Source: Pseudoips prasinana (Eukaryota > Arthropoda > Insecta > Lepidoptera > Nolidae). Taken from it: DNA of 64,000 bases. Positions 33,009 through 43,147 of this stretch are shown here, in pieces. How positions within the stretch are numbered: the stretch's first letter is position 1; every line of letters starts with the position of its first letter. The stretch spans positions 30,788,001-30,852,000 of the forward strand of contig OX621255.1 of the NCBI GenBank assembly GCA_951640165.1. Reading direction: 5' to 3'. The notes below the pieces were generated by a model. The model was not told where the DNA came from and did not search any database. It was given only the letters and a program-made list of their open reading frames with translations. A program made the position numbers and the translations under genes.

Positions 33009-33360
33009 TGGTTTTTTTTTATTATTCACGTAGACTTTAAAAAAGCGCTTGTAAATAGTCAGAACATGTTTGTAGTAATACAGTTGTTATTTCTAGTTAC
33101 TTATTACAGATATTTAGGTACACGGAATGTTAAAACATTTATATGTTTTCATACAAGATGTACCTAAATATCTATGTTACTAGAAATAATATCTAATGTA
33201 TACAACTATATTACTACAAACATGTTCTGACTATTTACAAGCGCTTTTTTAAAGTCTACGTGAATAAAAACCTTTTTTATTTTATTTATACAATTTATTT
33301 TATAATAGTAGTGATATTAAGCTTGTATTAAGTTATTGTCAAGGATAATTATGTTTATGT
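33009..33360. mobile_element. Repeat F, full foldback copy
   Basis: Arms 33024-33080 and 33209-33265 are exact reverse complements over 57 bp. Inner segments (AGATATTTAGGTACACGGA) also pair imperfectly. The sequence then continues to AGTTATTGTCAAGGATAATT, the inner end seen in the 25015 and 53250 copies. No coding capacity. Confidence 0.75.
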
Positions 33361-33811
33361 TAATTTCCCCAATAGTAAATTTGAATTTAAAAGACACTTT
33401 TTAATAGTCTGCCATGCAACAATTTAGTAGTACGGCTATATTATTGTACAGAATTGGAGTACTGCTTTAAACTTGTCAGCATTTGTACAGAATTGGACTA
33501 CTGTTTTAAACTTGTAGAATATATTATTTTTCATACTTTTGACACGCGTTAAAATGGAGGCTTCACCGCGCCGCGGCGTCACATCTCTTTCCGACCTCCA
33601 AAATTAATGATCTGTTAAATACATGCTTTTGTTGGACATAATATCTGATAATACATGTAAGGTCGTACGTGTTACTGAATACTCATGTCGAAATAATACA
33701 AAGTTGGATTTAAATGACGATTCATAAAAATAGTCCCGCTTAATAATATTTGATGACTTCAATTTTGATCACGTTCAACTGATTATAACAGTATAAATAT
33801 ATAGGTCTCAT
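33361..33811. other. Unique stretch with a 31-bp direct repeat
   Basis: GTACAGAATTGGAGTACTGC and the next bases (about 33446-33476) recur at about 33486-33516 with three changes. A small GC-rich patch at 33541-33600 contains an ATG in good context, opening only 17 codons. Confidence 0.5.
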
Positions 33812-33985
33812 AATGTCAGCCAAAAGCCTCCCCAAAGAATGGGGGGATATGCCATAATCGCACACTGGGCAAACGGGTTGGCGATCGCAGTTTGATGGTC
33901 ATAGTTCACAGAAAAACGCTGCTGTCCGTTCTATGGTAGGTAGGTATTCCCTCGGTCGATTTCTACGCCCCTCACAGGATAATAA
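33812..33985 (-). mobile_element. Diverged RTE-type 3' end plus associated block
   Basis: AATGTCAGCCAAAAGCCTCC resembles the inverted RTE terminus. The following GATCGCAGTTTGATGGTCAT block is shared with 13650. Confidence 0.5.
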
Positions 33986-34248
33986 TATAATAATATCTAG
34001 GGACAATGTCACACAGATCAACCTAGCCCCAAACTAAGCAAAGCTTGTACTATGGGTACCAGGCGACGATATACATACTTATATAGATAGATAAATACTT
34101 ATATACATAGAAAACATGACTGACACAAACATGACTCAGAGACAAATATTCGTGCTCATCATACAAATATTTGCACTTACCGGGATTCGAACCCAGGACC
34201 ACCAGCTTCGTAGGCAGGAGCACTACCAACTAGGCTACGGTGACCGGA
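33986..34248 (-). mobile_element. SINE C
   Basis: Full-length minus-strand copy with a small local duplication (ACATGACTGACACAAACATG) in the body. The head complement CAACTAGGCTACGGTGACC is intact. Confidence 0.85.
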
Positions 34249-34311
34249 TGGGATGGGATGATGATATTCTATGCCGTAACCACACAGCATAGGTATATAA
34301 ATAAATAAATA

Positions 34312-34575
34312 AATATCTTGGGACAACTAAAACATTGCCATCATCCCAAAGTAGCCAGAGCCTCAGAGGCGCTCATAGCCAGATGCTCTTATCAGTCCGT
34401 AAGTGATCGTCGAAGTTAAGCAACTAGCCTCGCGGTCAATACATAGATGGGTCACCGCCAAAGTGGTTTAATTTCTGAACGTCTCCGTGCTACGGAAGGC
34501 ACGTTAAATTGTCGGTCCCGTTTGTAGCCATTTAGTAACAGTCGTTAAGCTATGTCAGAGGCCTAATGGGTGGCT
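34312..34575 (+). mobile_element. 5S rRNA-derived SINE, best copy
   Basis: From about 34355: GAGGCGCTCATAGCC, then GTCCGTAAGTGATCG, GAAGTTAAGCAAC (box A-like), GCGGTCAATACATAG (intermediate element) and GATGGGTCACCGCC (box C-like), in the order and near the spacing of 5S rRNA. Downstream is the module GTGCTACGGAAGGCACGTTA...GTCGGTCC. The left flank 34312-34348 resembles an inverted SINE B/D tail (ATCTTGGGACAAC). Confidence 0.7.
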
Positions 34576-34677
34576 TGAGCAACTCTAACTTTTTTTTTTT
34601 TTTTTGCGGGGTATGGAAAATCCTCCATGGATGTCCTCCGCCTTGGGGGAGGCGGAGGGGTCTGTCAGACTCCTACT

Positions 34678-35214
34678 TTTTTTTTTATAAAACAGGGACT
34701 AGTCCCTCCCTCTTACCCACCACTGCAACTCCTGTAAGCCAGGATCAACAGTGGCACACAATGAAATGACACTGAGCGGTGAGGCTCAGGCATGTCCCGG
34801 GGAATGGCTTTAACTGTCTTGGATCCCGCAACGAATTTAATCAGAAAGAAAAAAAAGGAGGAGTTAGAAATGAATAGTTCCACTTCCCTCCAGAGCAAAG
34901 CGGGAGACAGAATGATATAAAGAGGCTATAGCCTCATTAAACGAGAGAATTGCAACTAGAGAAGCCAGCTGCAAGAGCACCAAGGATTAATTTAAGGGTC
35001 CTAAGTGAGCTGTTATATTTGATTCCAATAGTAGGTATGGTAAAAGCGCTTAAACGCACGGAAGTTGTTCCTTGTTGCTACAAGATCCGTATAATAAACT
35101 ACTCCAGATATTGGTTGCAAGCTATTTAACATAATATCACGCTGATTTTGCCAGAGATCACATTCCCAAAGTATGTGGTGAGCGGTTTGTTCATATTCGT
35201 CATTCGTCGTCGTA
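34678..35214 (-). mobile_element. R1-like LINE 3' end with 15-bp target duplication
   Basis: TGTCAGACTCCTACT flanks both sides (34663-34677 and 35215-35229). The minus-strand 3' end carries a poly-A (T run at 34678-34686). The 537-bp insert is 5'-truncated inside the C-terminal coding region, followed by a 3' UTR of about 330 bp. Confidence 0.8.
35013..35214 (-). pseudogene. R1-like LINE ORF2 C-terminus
   Basis: About 67 codons remain open to a TAA at 35013-35015. They read DEYEQTAHHILWECDLW, then a GVVYYTDLVATRNNFRAF block, and end with FYHTYYWNQI. The HxxxxC arrangement and the trailing R..WxxF-type helix match the region after the reverse transcriptase in R1/Jockey-type LINEs, where a HxxxEC motif is common. 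No catalytic domain remains. Confidence 0.6.
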
Positions 35215-35409
35215 TGTCAGACTCCTACTGACTAAAAACCACCCCGGTGTTCCATCTCACACCTGCGCCGGTGGTCGCGGGAACATACGATACTTCCGCT
35301 GACCTAAGGTAACTACTGCTCATACGATAAGTAGTAAGTAGCCAGATACATTCTTTATTTTCTTCTAAATACATACATATTATAGATAAATTATACCCAG
35401 ATGTCCCAG

Positions 35410-35672
35410 ATACAGAACAAAGAGTTATTATTGGTCTAGTGGTTAGTGACGCTGGCCGCTAAGTCAGAGGTAGGAGGTTCGATCACCACCCAGGATAAAT
35501 GATTGTCGTATGAGTACGATTATTTGTTCTGTATTTGGCTGTATTTTATCTATTATATGTATCTATTTAGAAATATATTATTATGTTTATCATTTGCCTG
35601 GTCTCCATAGCACAGGCTTATTCTAGTTTGGGATCAAATTGCAGTGTGTTAGTTGTCCCAAGATATCTATAC
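35410..35672 (+). mobile_element. SINE D, best copy
   Basis: Head TTGGTCTAGTGGTTAGTGAC with B-box-like GGTTCGATCACC, body CAGGATAAATGATTGTCGTA and the tail CTGGTCTCCATAGCACAGGC...TTTGGGATC...TTGTCCCAAGATAT, which is the tail also found in SINE B and C. Confidence 0.7.
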
Positions 35673-35677
35673 TAATA

Positions 35678-35917
35678 CTAGCGGCCCGGTACGTGCTTCG
35701 CTACGCTTTTAAGTATTAGTACAAATTGTTTGTATATAGGAGTATAGAAAGATGTTGCTTTTACACTTTTTCATGATTTTTTTTTAAATTTTCTCTACGT
35801 ACAAACCTTCCCTGGACTTCCACGAATAATTCAAGACCAAAATTAGTCAAATCGGTAAAGGCGTTGTTGAGTTATAACATTACAACGAAAAGTGACATTG
35901 ATTTTTATATATATAGA
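35678..35917 (-). mobile_element. Helitron-like element, third subtype
   Basis: CTAG at 35678 with GCGGCCCGGTACGTGCTTCG, and TCTATATATATAAAAATC at the other end on the minus strand. It runs head-to-head with the next element. Confidence 0.45.
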
Positions 35918-36146
35918 TGATAAAGAGGTAACATTGTGAGTTTGTGACGTTGTAAGGGGTAATCTCTGGATCTACTGAACCGATTTTCAAAATAATTCAA
36001 CAATAGACAGCTACGTTATTCTGGACTGTCATATTACATACATAATTTTTATTTATCCCGAACTTTTAACCCGAAGTATTACGCGGTACAAACGGACAGG
36101 GACAAAAATATTTAAAACGCGGAACGAAGTCCGCGGGCACTGCTAG
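35918..36146 (+). mobile_element. Helitron-like element, third subtype
   Basis: Ends CGAAGTCCGCGGGCACTGCTAG. The 5' edge near GATAAAGAGGTAACATTGTG is uncertain. Confidence 0.4.
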
Positions 36147-36627
36147 TTTATTATATAAAGAAGGATGCTATCATTTCGACTGAATGTCTTTTTTGTATGT
36201 AGGCATGTCACTTAACGTCCGTTGAGGCCACAAACAAACAAAGAAGAGTAAGCAGGTGAGCGCGCAAAAAACATCTTCGGATGTATTTAAGTTGTTAGTG
36301 CCATTGCGCAGATACCCATATTGTGTAGCCGCAGTAATGCTCCGGTGGTTATCTTGATGGTTAAATTCCGTATTTCCAACGCAATGTGTGTTTTATAATT
36401 GTAGAACTGCTGACATTTTTTGTAACAATTGAATTCTTCTGCGCTTTACAACCACGCCACAGTATTGTAATGAAAACAAAGTTTCGCTTTAAAAAAAGTC
36501 GGTATAAAACCTCATCTAATCAAACTCAAAGTAATAGACTTTGTGAGTCACTAAACCGGACAATTCCAAAGATCATCATACTACATTATAAATCGGGGTG
36601 GATAGAAATCTATGTTCCCTTCTATAA
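36147..36627. other. Unassigned stretch
   Basis: A 91-codon frame at 36386-36661 runs into SINE B tail sequence, so I do not treat it as a gene. Confidence 0.45.
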
Positions 36628-37250
36628 TATCCTGGGACATTTTTCACATACTGACATGTGATCCTTTTTGATCCCAAACTAAGACCACCATAGGCCAGAT
36701 AACTGATAGATTATCTATACATGTAATAAAATCGTAGGAAAGTCGAAACTGTACATTGAATATTTCTTTAAAAGGATACTTGGGGCGTGATCTACAATCA
36801 ATATCGAAGGCAAAAATATAGTTTTTAGAATATTTGTCTGTGTGTCTGTTTGTCTGTATGTATGTCCGGGCTAAACTCAAGAAGTACTGCATGGATTTAC
36901 TTCAAATTGTGCATGAACATTACTAAGAGGTCGGGTCAACATATAGGCTACATATTATCACGCTATCACCTACAGGGGAATAAAATCGTAGGAAAGTCGA
37001 AACTGTACATTGAATATTTCTTTAAAAGGATACTTGGGGCGTAATCTACAATCAATATCGAAGGCAAAAATATAGTTTTTAGAATTTTTGTCTGTCTATA
37101 TGTATAGATACATACTGATATAGATAATTGCATCCAGACTCAGGACAAACAGACATGTTCATGCACACAAATTTCTGTCCTGGTTGAGAATCGAACCCAC
37201 GACCAGCAGCGTGAAAGGCAAGCATTTATCAACCACGTCAACTGGCCCGT
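36628..37250 (-). mobile_element. SINE B split by a Helitron-like element
   Basis: The tail (ATATCCTGGGACA...CCAGATAACTGATAGA) ends at about 36712. The body and head resume at about 37106 (ATTGCATCCAGACTCAGGAC to CAACCACGTCAACTGGCCCG). Confidence 0.7.
36714..37104 (+). mobile_element. Helitron-like element with duplicated 5' part
   Basis: TCTATACATGTAATAAAATC start. After CACCTACAGGGG at 36977 the first 120 bp of the element (AATAAAATCGTAGGAAAGTC...) repeat nearly exactly, and the GCGGGG/CTAG 3' end is absent. This suggests a template jump or a second truncated copy. Confidence 0.5.
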
Positions 37251-37589
37251 AGAATTCTAAATTCCTTCGATTTCTATTCATATATTGTTTTACATACACC
37301 TAGATAAAGAAAAGATCACAAAAAATCAATCACATAAATCTACATTGTATGATCTAATCAATAATCACACGCACAAAAACTGACAATAATAAATAATGAA
37401 TAGTGGCATTGTAAGGTCATTGAACAAAGTACTATTAATTACAAATCATCTGTTCGGCTGTCGGCATGTTAGTGAGAGGGTTTGAACCCACTTCTAAAAC
37501 GAGAACGGTCCTTAATTTTGTATGTAAAACGTTTACTTTGATATTTATGAAACATTTGTCCTTATTCTTTTGTCATTTGAATATATTAT
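37251..37589. other. Unassigned AT-rich stretch
   Basis: Nothing recognised. Confidence 0.5.
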
Positions 37590-37848
37590 CTATCTAGGGA
37601 CAATGTCTAGGGACAATGTCACAAAGATCATCCTAGCCACAAACTAAGCAAAGCTTTTACTATGGGTACCAGGAGACGATATACATACTTATATAGATAG
37701 ATAAATATTTATATACATAGAAAACATCCATGACTCAGAAACAAATATTCGTGCTCATCACACAAATACTTGCACTTACCGGGATTCGAACCCAGGACCA
37801 CCAGCTTCGTAGGCAGGAGCACTACCAACTAGGCTACGGTGACCGTCG
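37590..37848 (-). mobile_element. SINE C
   Basis: Full-length minus-strand copy. The extreme tail has a 12-bp tandem duplication (CTAGGGACAATGT twice) at 37595-37620. Confidence 0.85.
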
Positions 37849-38497
37849 GCCTTTAAGAGTCAGCAAACAAGTGTTACTGACCCTTTCCCCCACCCCGATG
37901 AGCTCAGGCGACCTAACTCACACGCAGAAACACAACATTAAAATTATTAATGTTATTATTAAGGAATGTCTTCTGTAAGGTGAATGTACTTCCCCAGTGG
38001 GGCTGTTCTTTGAGCGAATGAATGCTGTGAACTACCTCTCTTAAGACTTGTATAGTTCACCGCAAATTTGTACATCAAATATCCACTTACATAATTTTTC
38101 TCTTTTCCATTATTGGCATTCACAGATCCACTTCTCTCAGTCTCACAACTTAGTAAGAGCGTTTGGCTTTAAGCAACTATAAGTGACATTTAAGTTAGTA
38201 GCCCATACTTGACAAGTTGACAATGAACGAGTGTGTAGGGCGCTGGGGTGTAGGAGGGACCCGTTATAATACCAACACTACATCTGATATGGACATGGTG
38301 ACTATATAAAAATAGCTTTATACAGAGTTAGTAGGACGAACAGAAGTCTTTGGATTATAAACAAGTCGTAGATTTAACTAGAGAAGGACACCATTGGAAA
38401 TTTAACTGTATTATTACATTACTAAGGCTCGAAATTGTGATTTAGATGTGGATTAATCAGTTGGTAAATATATTAAAAAAAAATTAAATTTCATTTT
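37849..38497. other. Unique stretch
   Basis: No family or gene recognised. Confidence 0.45.
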
Positions 38498-38629
38498 CAT
38501 TTGTAAATGCAGACTTATAAAGATAATTACACCCAGATACAGGACAAACAGACATGTTCAATCTGTCCTGGGTGGGAAACGAACCCACGACTGCGACGGC
38601 GTGAAAAGCTAGCATTTGCCAACTACGCC
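38498..38629 (-). mobile_element. SINE B, tail missing
   Basis: Body and head on the minus strand (ACCCAGATACAGGACAAACA, then TGCCAACTACGCC). A short deletion removed the bases after ACATGTTCA. It joins the next element directly. Confidence 0.65.
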
Positions 38630-38790
38630 AAAGATTTCGGCCAAGGCGGTCAGTCTCAATGGAGACTAGCCTACTGCGCGGGGCTTATTATAGTGCACAA
38701 GTATTTGAGAAAACATATGGACACTTTCTATTCCATCACTTGCATGGTCGGATCAGACGACTAGCAACCCGGCCGGAAAGAGGTCAGTTC
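38630..38790 (-). mobile_element. SINE A fragment fused to SINE B
   Basis: AGATTTCGGCCAAGGCGGTC...GGCCGGAAAGAGGTCAG is the tail half of SINE A. It lacks both the extreme tail and the head. The head-side cut falls at the start of the shared GTCGGTCC module. Confidence 0.6.
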
Positions 38791-39036
38791 CTATTTTAAT
38801 TTTTAATACTTTAAATGTTTACAACAGCAAAAGCTAATTATTATTCGCTTTTTTCTTTTACATCACAATATTGTTACAAAAGAGTTGAGATAATAATATT
38901 TAAGGTATAGCAAATGATCATACGTAAGTAAACAAAAGGTTTATTTTTATTCGTAATATACTTAGTTTACGTTTTACAACTGGTTTTGTTGCTAATTTGC
39001 GTCTCCAGGTGCATTATAATCTTCTCTCAACACGCG

Positions 39037-39262
39037 TACAGACATAGCCTGTTTCTCAGAGGGGTAGGCAGAGACAACGGATTACCATCGTCACGATCCT
39101 TGCGCACCTTTTTCGACTCGTTTACTGTTTACTTACTCATTATATTCTTCATACAAGCTCGCTGGTTTAGGGTATTTATGACCTGGTCTTTCTTGAGAAC
39201 ATCTCCAATTTGGTCAGAGAATGTTCTATGAGGTCTTCCTCTTCCGGTTGTACCATTCACAC
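39037..39262 (-). pseudogene. L2 LINE 3' coding end, decayed copy
   Basis: The minus-strand translation gives [15 protein letters not shown] and [10 protein letters not shown] and then a stop, parallel to 27632. Frame and several codons are damaged, and the (TATG)n tail is missing. Confidence 0.5.
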
Positions 39263-39304
39263 AGGCCAGGTATACTTCTTTTGTCAGTCTTTTTTCAACA
39301 GTTA

Positions 39305-39584
39305 TCTATAGATACATATAATAAAATCGTAGGAAAGTCAAAACTGTACATTGAATATTTTTTTCAAGGATAGGAAGCCAAAAATATAGTTTTTAGAATT
39401 TTTGTATGTTTGTCTGTATGTATGGGCTAAAGTCAAATAGTACTGCATGGACTGACTTCAAATTTGTATGAATTTTACTAAGAGATCAGGTCAACATATA
39501 TATAGGTAACAAATTATCACACTATCACCTACGGGGGAGGAGCTGCGATAATTTAACGCGGGTAAAACCGCGGTGCACAGCTAG
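39305..39584 (+). mobile_element. Helitron-like element, long subtype
   Basis: TC start and GCACAGCTAG end with A and T flanks. It has small internal deletions around TTTTTCAAGGATAGG. Confidence 0.55.
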
Positions 39585-40035
39585 TTATTAAATATTTTTT
39601 AAAGACAATGCCCGCAATTGCCACCTCATCCCTGTATCACGGGGTACTTTACAAACATATAATTGACATTATGCCATCCCTCTCAAATCGAAATTTCAAT
39701 TCGGGTATGTGCACTTTCGTAATGAACATTTTTCTTAAAGTAAGACCCTTATTAGGTGTTTTATGGTATAATCATCCCAATAATGCTTAAAGTACGTAAG
39801 TGTTATGTTCAAGAAACGCATCACCTTGCGTTCCGCCGCCGCCGTAACAATTAGGTGACAACACCGTCCGGTACATTGTGACAACACTGTCACTTCCTCC
39901 GTTTGTTTGCAACTGGGTCGCTGGTCAAGGAGTATGACTTGGTGGCTATGGCAGCGAAATTACCGCAATCATTTTCATTGAGAACGTCCACCTTTTTTCA
40001 ACGAGGTTAAACGTTTAACTAAATCTTAACTAAAT
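39585..40035. other. Mostly unassigned
   Basis: 39600-39665 is the GGGGTACTTTACAAACATAT repeat also at 12490. The rest is unique. Confidence 0.4.
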
Positions 40036-40243
40036 CTCAAAAATGGGAAATCATAAATTTAATCGTCCGGCGGGTCTCGAACTTGCACCATCTACCAATC
40101 CGGGGTAGGCGCTCTGCGTTAAGCTACGAACGATACACGCCGGCAGATCAAATTTAGGATACCGTAGCTAACACCCTTCCGGAGTTCAAGAAGCAAGTTC
40201 GAGACCCGCCGGACGATTAAATTTATGATTTCCCATTTTTGAG
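40036..40243. mobile_element. Foldback element E with perfect 51-bp arms
   Basis: Arms 40036-40086 and 40193-40243 are exact reverse complements, outer end CTCAAAAATGGGAAATCATA, inner end GGGTCTCGAACTTGC. The 106-bp centre holds GGGGTAGGCGCTCTGCGTTA, a minus-strand A-box-like block beside an arm containing a B-box-like GTTCGAGACCCGC. It could be a tRNA-derived SINE that became a foldback. Partial copies are at 29690, 45665, 48475 and 49953. Confidence 0.75.
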
Positions 40244-40404
40244 GTTAGATAAACGCTTTGCATTGCGATAAAGGCTATAAAATTAAAATTTAATGATATA
40301 CTAAATGTTTAACTTACAATATTCTATGGATTCTAAGTGCATAGTTTCTATTATAATTAAATAATGAATTCTAATGCGGGACAATTCTAAGACGGCAGCT
40401 TAGG

Positions 40405-40457
40405 AGGTTTTCACTGCTTCGCCGAGCATCTATTGCCCGGCGAAGCAGTGAAAACCT
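40405..40457. repeat. 20-bp perfect hairpin, 13-nt loop
   Basis: AGGTTTTCACTGCTTCGCCG pairs with its exact complement 13 nt later. It lies in non-repetitive sequence. Transcription is unknown. Confidence 0.85.
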
Positions 40458-40764
40458 GTGTGCGTGGGTTGCGACGAAGTTAGCAATAAAAAAAAGACAA
40501 TGCTGGCCATTCTATCTCTTACACCATTAAACTCATTTAAATGTCATTGCATCTCCCTCTTATATAGCTCTTATGAAAAGAACAGGGCATACATAACTGG
40601 CAAACTAATAAAATTGCTTATTTTATACAACCAAACCAATAGCAGGTAGTGTTAATATTTAGTAAATTAGTTCGCTCATTGTATCAATAGATGGCGTTAT
40701 CGTAGAGGTAGCTGGAGGCATTGTATTTGCTCTAATAAACTACCTTCAGATCAATAGTCAGTTG

Positions 40765-40930
40765 CCGACTTTAACACCCGACGCAAAAAGATGAATGTTA
40801 TAAATTTTGACGTCGATGTCTGTGTGTGTCTGTCAGTGGCATTGTAGCTCTCAAACGGAAGAGTCGATCTCGATGCGGTTTTTTTTATCTGAAAGCGAGT
40901 TTACTTGCGGTGGTTCTTAGCTATGTTTTG
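40765..40930. repeat. Lepidoptera-type dispersed repeat fragment
   Basis: CGACGCAAAAAGATGAATGT, TGTCTGTGTGTGTCTGTC and CATTGTAGCTCTCAAACGG resemble a repeat I know from moth genomes. No boundaries were found. Confidence 0.4.
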
Positions 40931-40987
40931 GCTAATATCAGTCAATCAGTGTAGGAGTATCAACAATTTTACACAATTATGTAATTA

Positions 40988-41304
40988 CTAGCTGCGCCCC
41001 GCGGTTTTACCCGCGTTTAATTTTATAAATTATCACAGCTCCTCCCCCGTAGGTGATAGCGTGATAATATGGAGCCTATATGTTGACCCGACCTCTGAGT
41101 AATATAAATGAAAAATTTGAAATAAATGCATGCAGTACTTTTTGAGTTTAGCCCGGACATACATACAGACAAACAGACAAAAATTCTAAAAACTATATTT
41201 TTGGCTTCGATATCCATTGTAGATCACGCCCGGCCCCAAGTATCCTTTAAAAAAATATTCAATGTACAGTTTTGACTTTCTTACGATTTTATTATATGTA
41301 TAGA
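40988..41304 (-). mobile_element. Helitron-like element, long subtype
   Basis: Both ends intact on the minus strand, 317 bp, very close to the copy at 4292. Confidence 0.6.
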
Positions 41305-41626
41305 TAGTTGGTTGGAGTCGGGGTTTTTCTAACGTTTAGGTTAGGTTATATTATTAAAAGTTGCTGTGTATACACCAAAAAACGGGAGCATTATCAATCA
41401 CCGAATTATATCTGCGCTAAAATGTGTGCCACCTACAATTTGTGCACACTGTCATTGTTAATTCCTAGTGTATAATAAATCACTGAAATATGATACCAAT
41501 TGTACGAAAGCTCGTAATAATTTAGGTCCTACAACTCGCTAGCAGTGAGGCCACAACTTATTCTATTGACAATTTACGTCGCTTATATTTCAAAATTAAA
41601 ATGGTGAATTTTTTTCTTTAATAATA
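41305..41626. other. Unassigned AT-rich stretch
   Basis: Nothing recognised. Confidence 0.5.
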
Positions 41627-41760
41627 ATAATAATATCCTGAGACATTATTTACACACGGCTATCTGATCCCAAACTAAGCAGAGCTTGTACTATGGAAAC
41701 CAGATAACTGATATACTACATATCCTGGGTGGGAATCGAACCCACGACCTCCGGCATTCG
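41627..41760 (-). mobile_element. SINE B with internal deletion
   Basis: Tail CTGATCCCAAACTAAGCAGA to AACTGATATACTACATAT joins directly to the B-box region CCTGGGTGGGAATCGAACCC. The whole ATACTTATATAG...GACATGTTC body is missing. Confidence 0.7.
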
Positions 41761-42113
41761 CATTTGATAGAACTTGATACTTCCTCGCTGCACACTGGGA
41801 AAGGACCACATGCTTCAGTTGATAACTTGCTATTATATTTCATAATTACTAAATGCTTAGTATTTTAAACTTCATCGGAAATTTACCTAGCAAAAGTGAT
41901 TGACAAGAAATACTAATAATTTTAATATAGGGTTCACAAAATTGAATATTTTTAAAAATGTCTATGAGTAAAATCCAGACATTCATATTCATATTCTCTA
42001 TATCTATTATATGAAAATTTCTCAATCACAGTCATGTCGAGAAGGAACGCGTATTGTAAATGTTAACAAAACTCAGCAAAGAAGATCTAACCTCCTTGCT
42101 GAGTAGGTACTAT
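41761..42113. other. Unassigned stretch
   Basis: Nothing recognised. Confidence 0.5.
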
Positions 42114-42205
42114 TGGCTACCCCAATCTGTCAAATTTCCCTAATCGAAAGAACGTTATGCTTATGTGATAAAGTTGAAAATCTATAAAAGAAATTTGACA
42201 GAAAT
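42114..42205. mobile_element. MITE P3, partial copy
   Basis: GGCTACCCCAATCTGTCAAA through GTTATGCTTATGTGATAAAG to AAATTTGACAGA. The outer arm with GTACAGACGCC is missing on both sides. Confidence 0.55.
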
Positions 42206-42245
42206 AATTCTGGGTGCATTTACGTGTGCGTTGGGAACCGTAGTT

Positions 42246-42440
42246 TTTGAAGTTATACTTCTTTTGGCACGATGGAGAAAAATGATGAGAGTGAATTTAT
42301 ACGATGCGCGCGCACACCGACACCAAAAAATTTAACAGCATGAAGTTAGTTCTAGGTGGTATGAAAATTGATAACTATGTTCAAGTTGTATATTAAGAAG
42401 TATAACTTCTAACGCGTGTACATAAGTACACACAAGTTTT
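42246..42440. mobile_element. Repeat G, copy 2
   Basis: Starts TTTTGAAGTTATACTTCTTT and ends AAGAAGTATAACTTCTAACG followed by CGTGTACATAAGTACACAC. It is the reverse complement of 18290-18558 without the internal duplication. Confidence 0.6.
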
Positions 42441-43147
42441 TTTTTTATGGCAATCTGCTGATTTTTCCAGCATTTTCTGCCAGTGTCATGTAATTAGAAT
42501 CCAAAAGAAAAGTAATTTATTTCGAATTATACAATTGAAGCGTTAATAAAAACAACAAGTTATTTTTATTAATTAAGTTTAATTGCTTCTTTCTTTAGTT
42601 TGGGCAGCGATACCCAATGTCAGAGTTGTTAAAACCGCCCAATAGGCCTCCACGTGATACGTCCAATATTTATAAAATACTATTATCAATACTGACGTGT
42701 GGGGCTAACAATATCATGAAAGATAGTAACGGGAAACTCACGTTATTTATTTTATTTTGGATTCGGCAACAGTTTCAACTTCTTCGGGAAGTCATCTTCA
42801 GGGTGAATGCGCCCTGAAGAAGACTAATTTTTGATACTATAGATATTCAATGCAGCAAAGTTCTATAGAAGAAATAATCTAACTAAAATATCAACACTTT
42901 CAATGAATAATCCAAATATAGGGTTACCAGCCCTAGTCAGTCTAAAAACAGGTATCTAGGCGAAAATTACGCAAAGATTACTAAATAATGTGTGGGTGTC
43001 GGTATTTGGTGCCCGGGTGAGGCATTTTAAGAACCTGTTGACGTATTTGTCCGAATTGGGATAGTTTGTCGTTAGTGACAGATTGTGCCGGCGACGTTGG
43101 GCAACTGGCGTAAGATTAGCTTTTAAGTGGGCTGGTGGACAAATATA
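42441..43147. other. Unassigned stretch
   Basis: Contains a 9-bp-arm hairpin TCTTCAGGG/CCCTGAAGA at about 42795-42822. Otherwise unremarkable. Confidence 0.4.

Larger units (their letters stand above)
34608..35310. repeat. GC-rich repeat split by a LINE insertion
   Basis: Left part GGGGAGGCGGAGGGGTCTGT and right part GACTAAAAACCACCCCGGTG...CGCCGGTGGTCGCGGGAAC join cleanly if 34678-35229 is removed. This block is familiar from moth LINE sequences; the exact family is uncertain. Confidence 0.5.

Noticed and set aside
33554..33607. ATG in good context in a GC-rich patch as a gene start
   Set aside because: The frame closes after 17 codons and no donor site follows the coding part.
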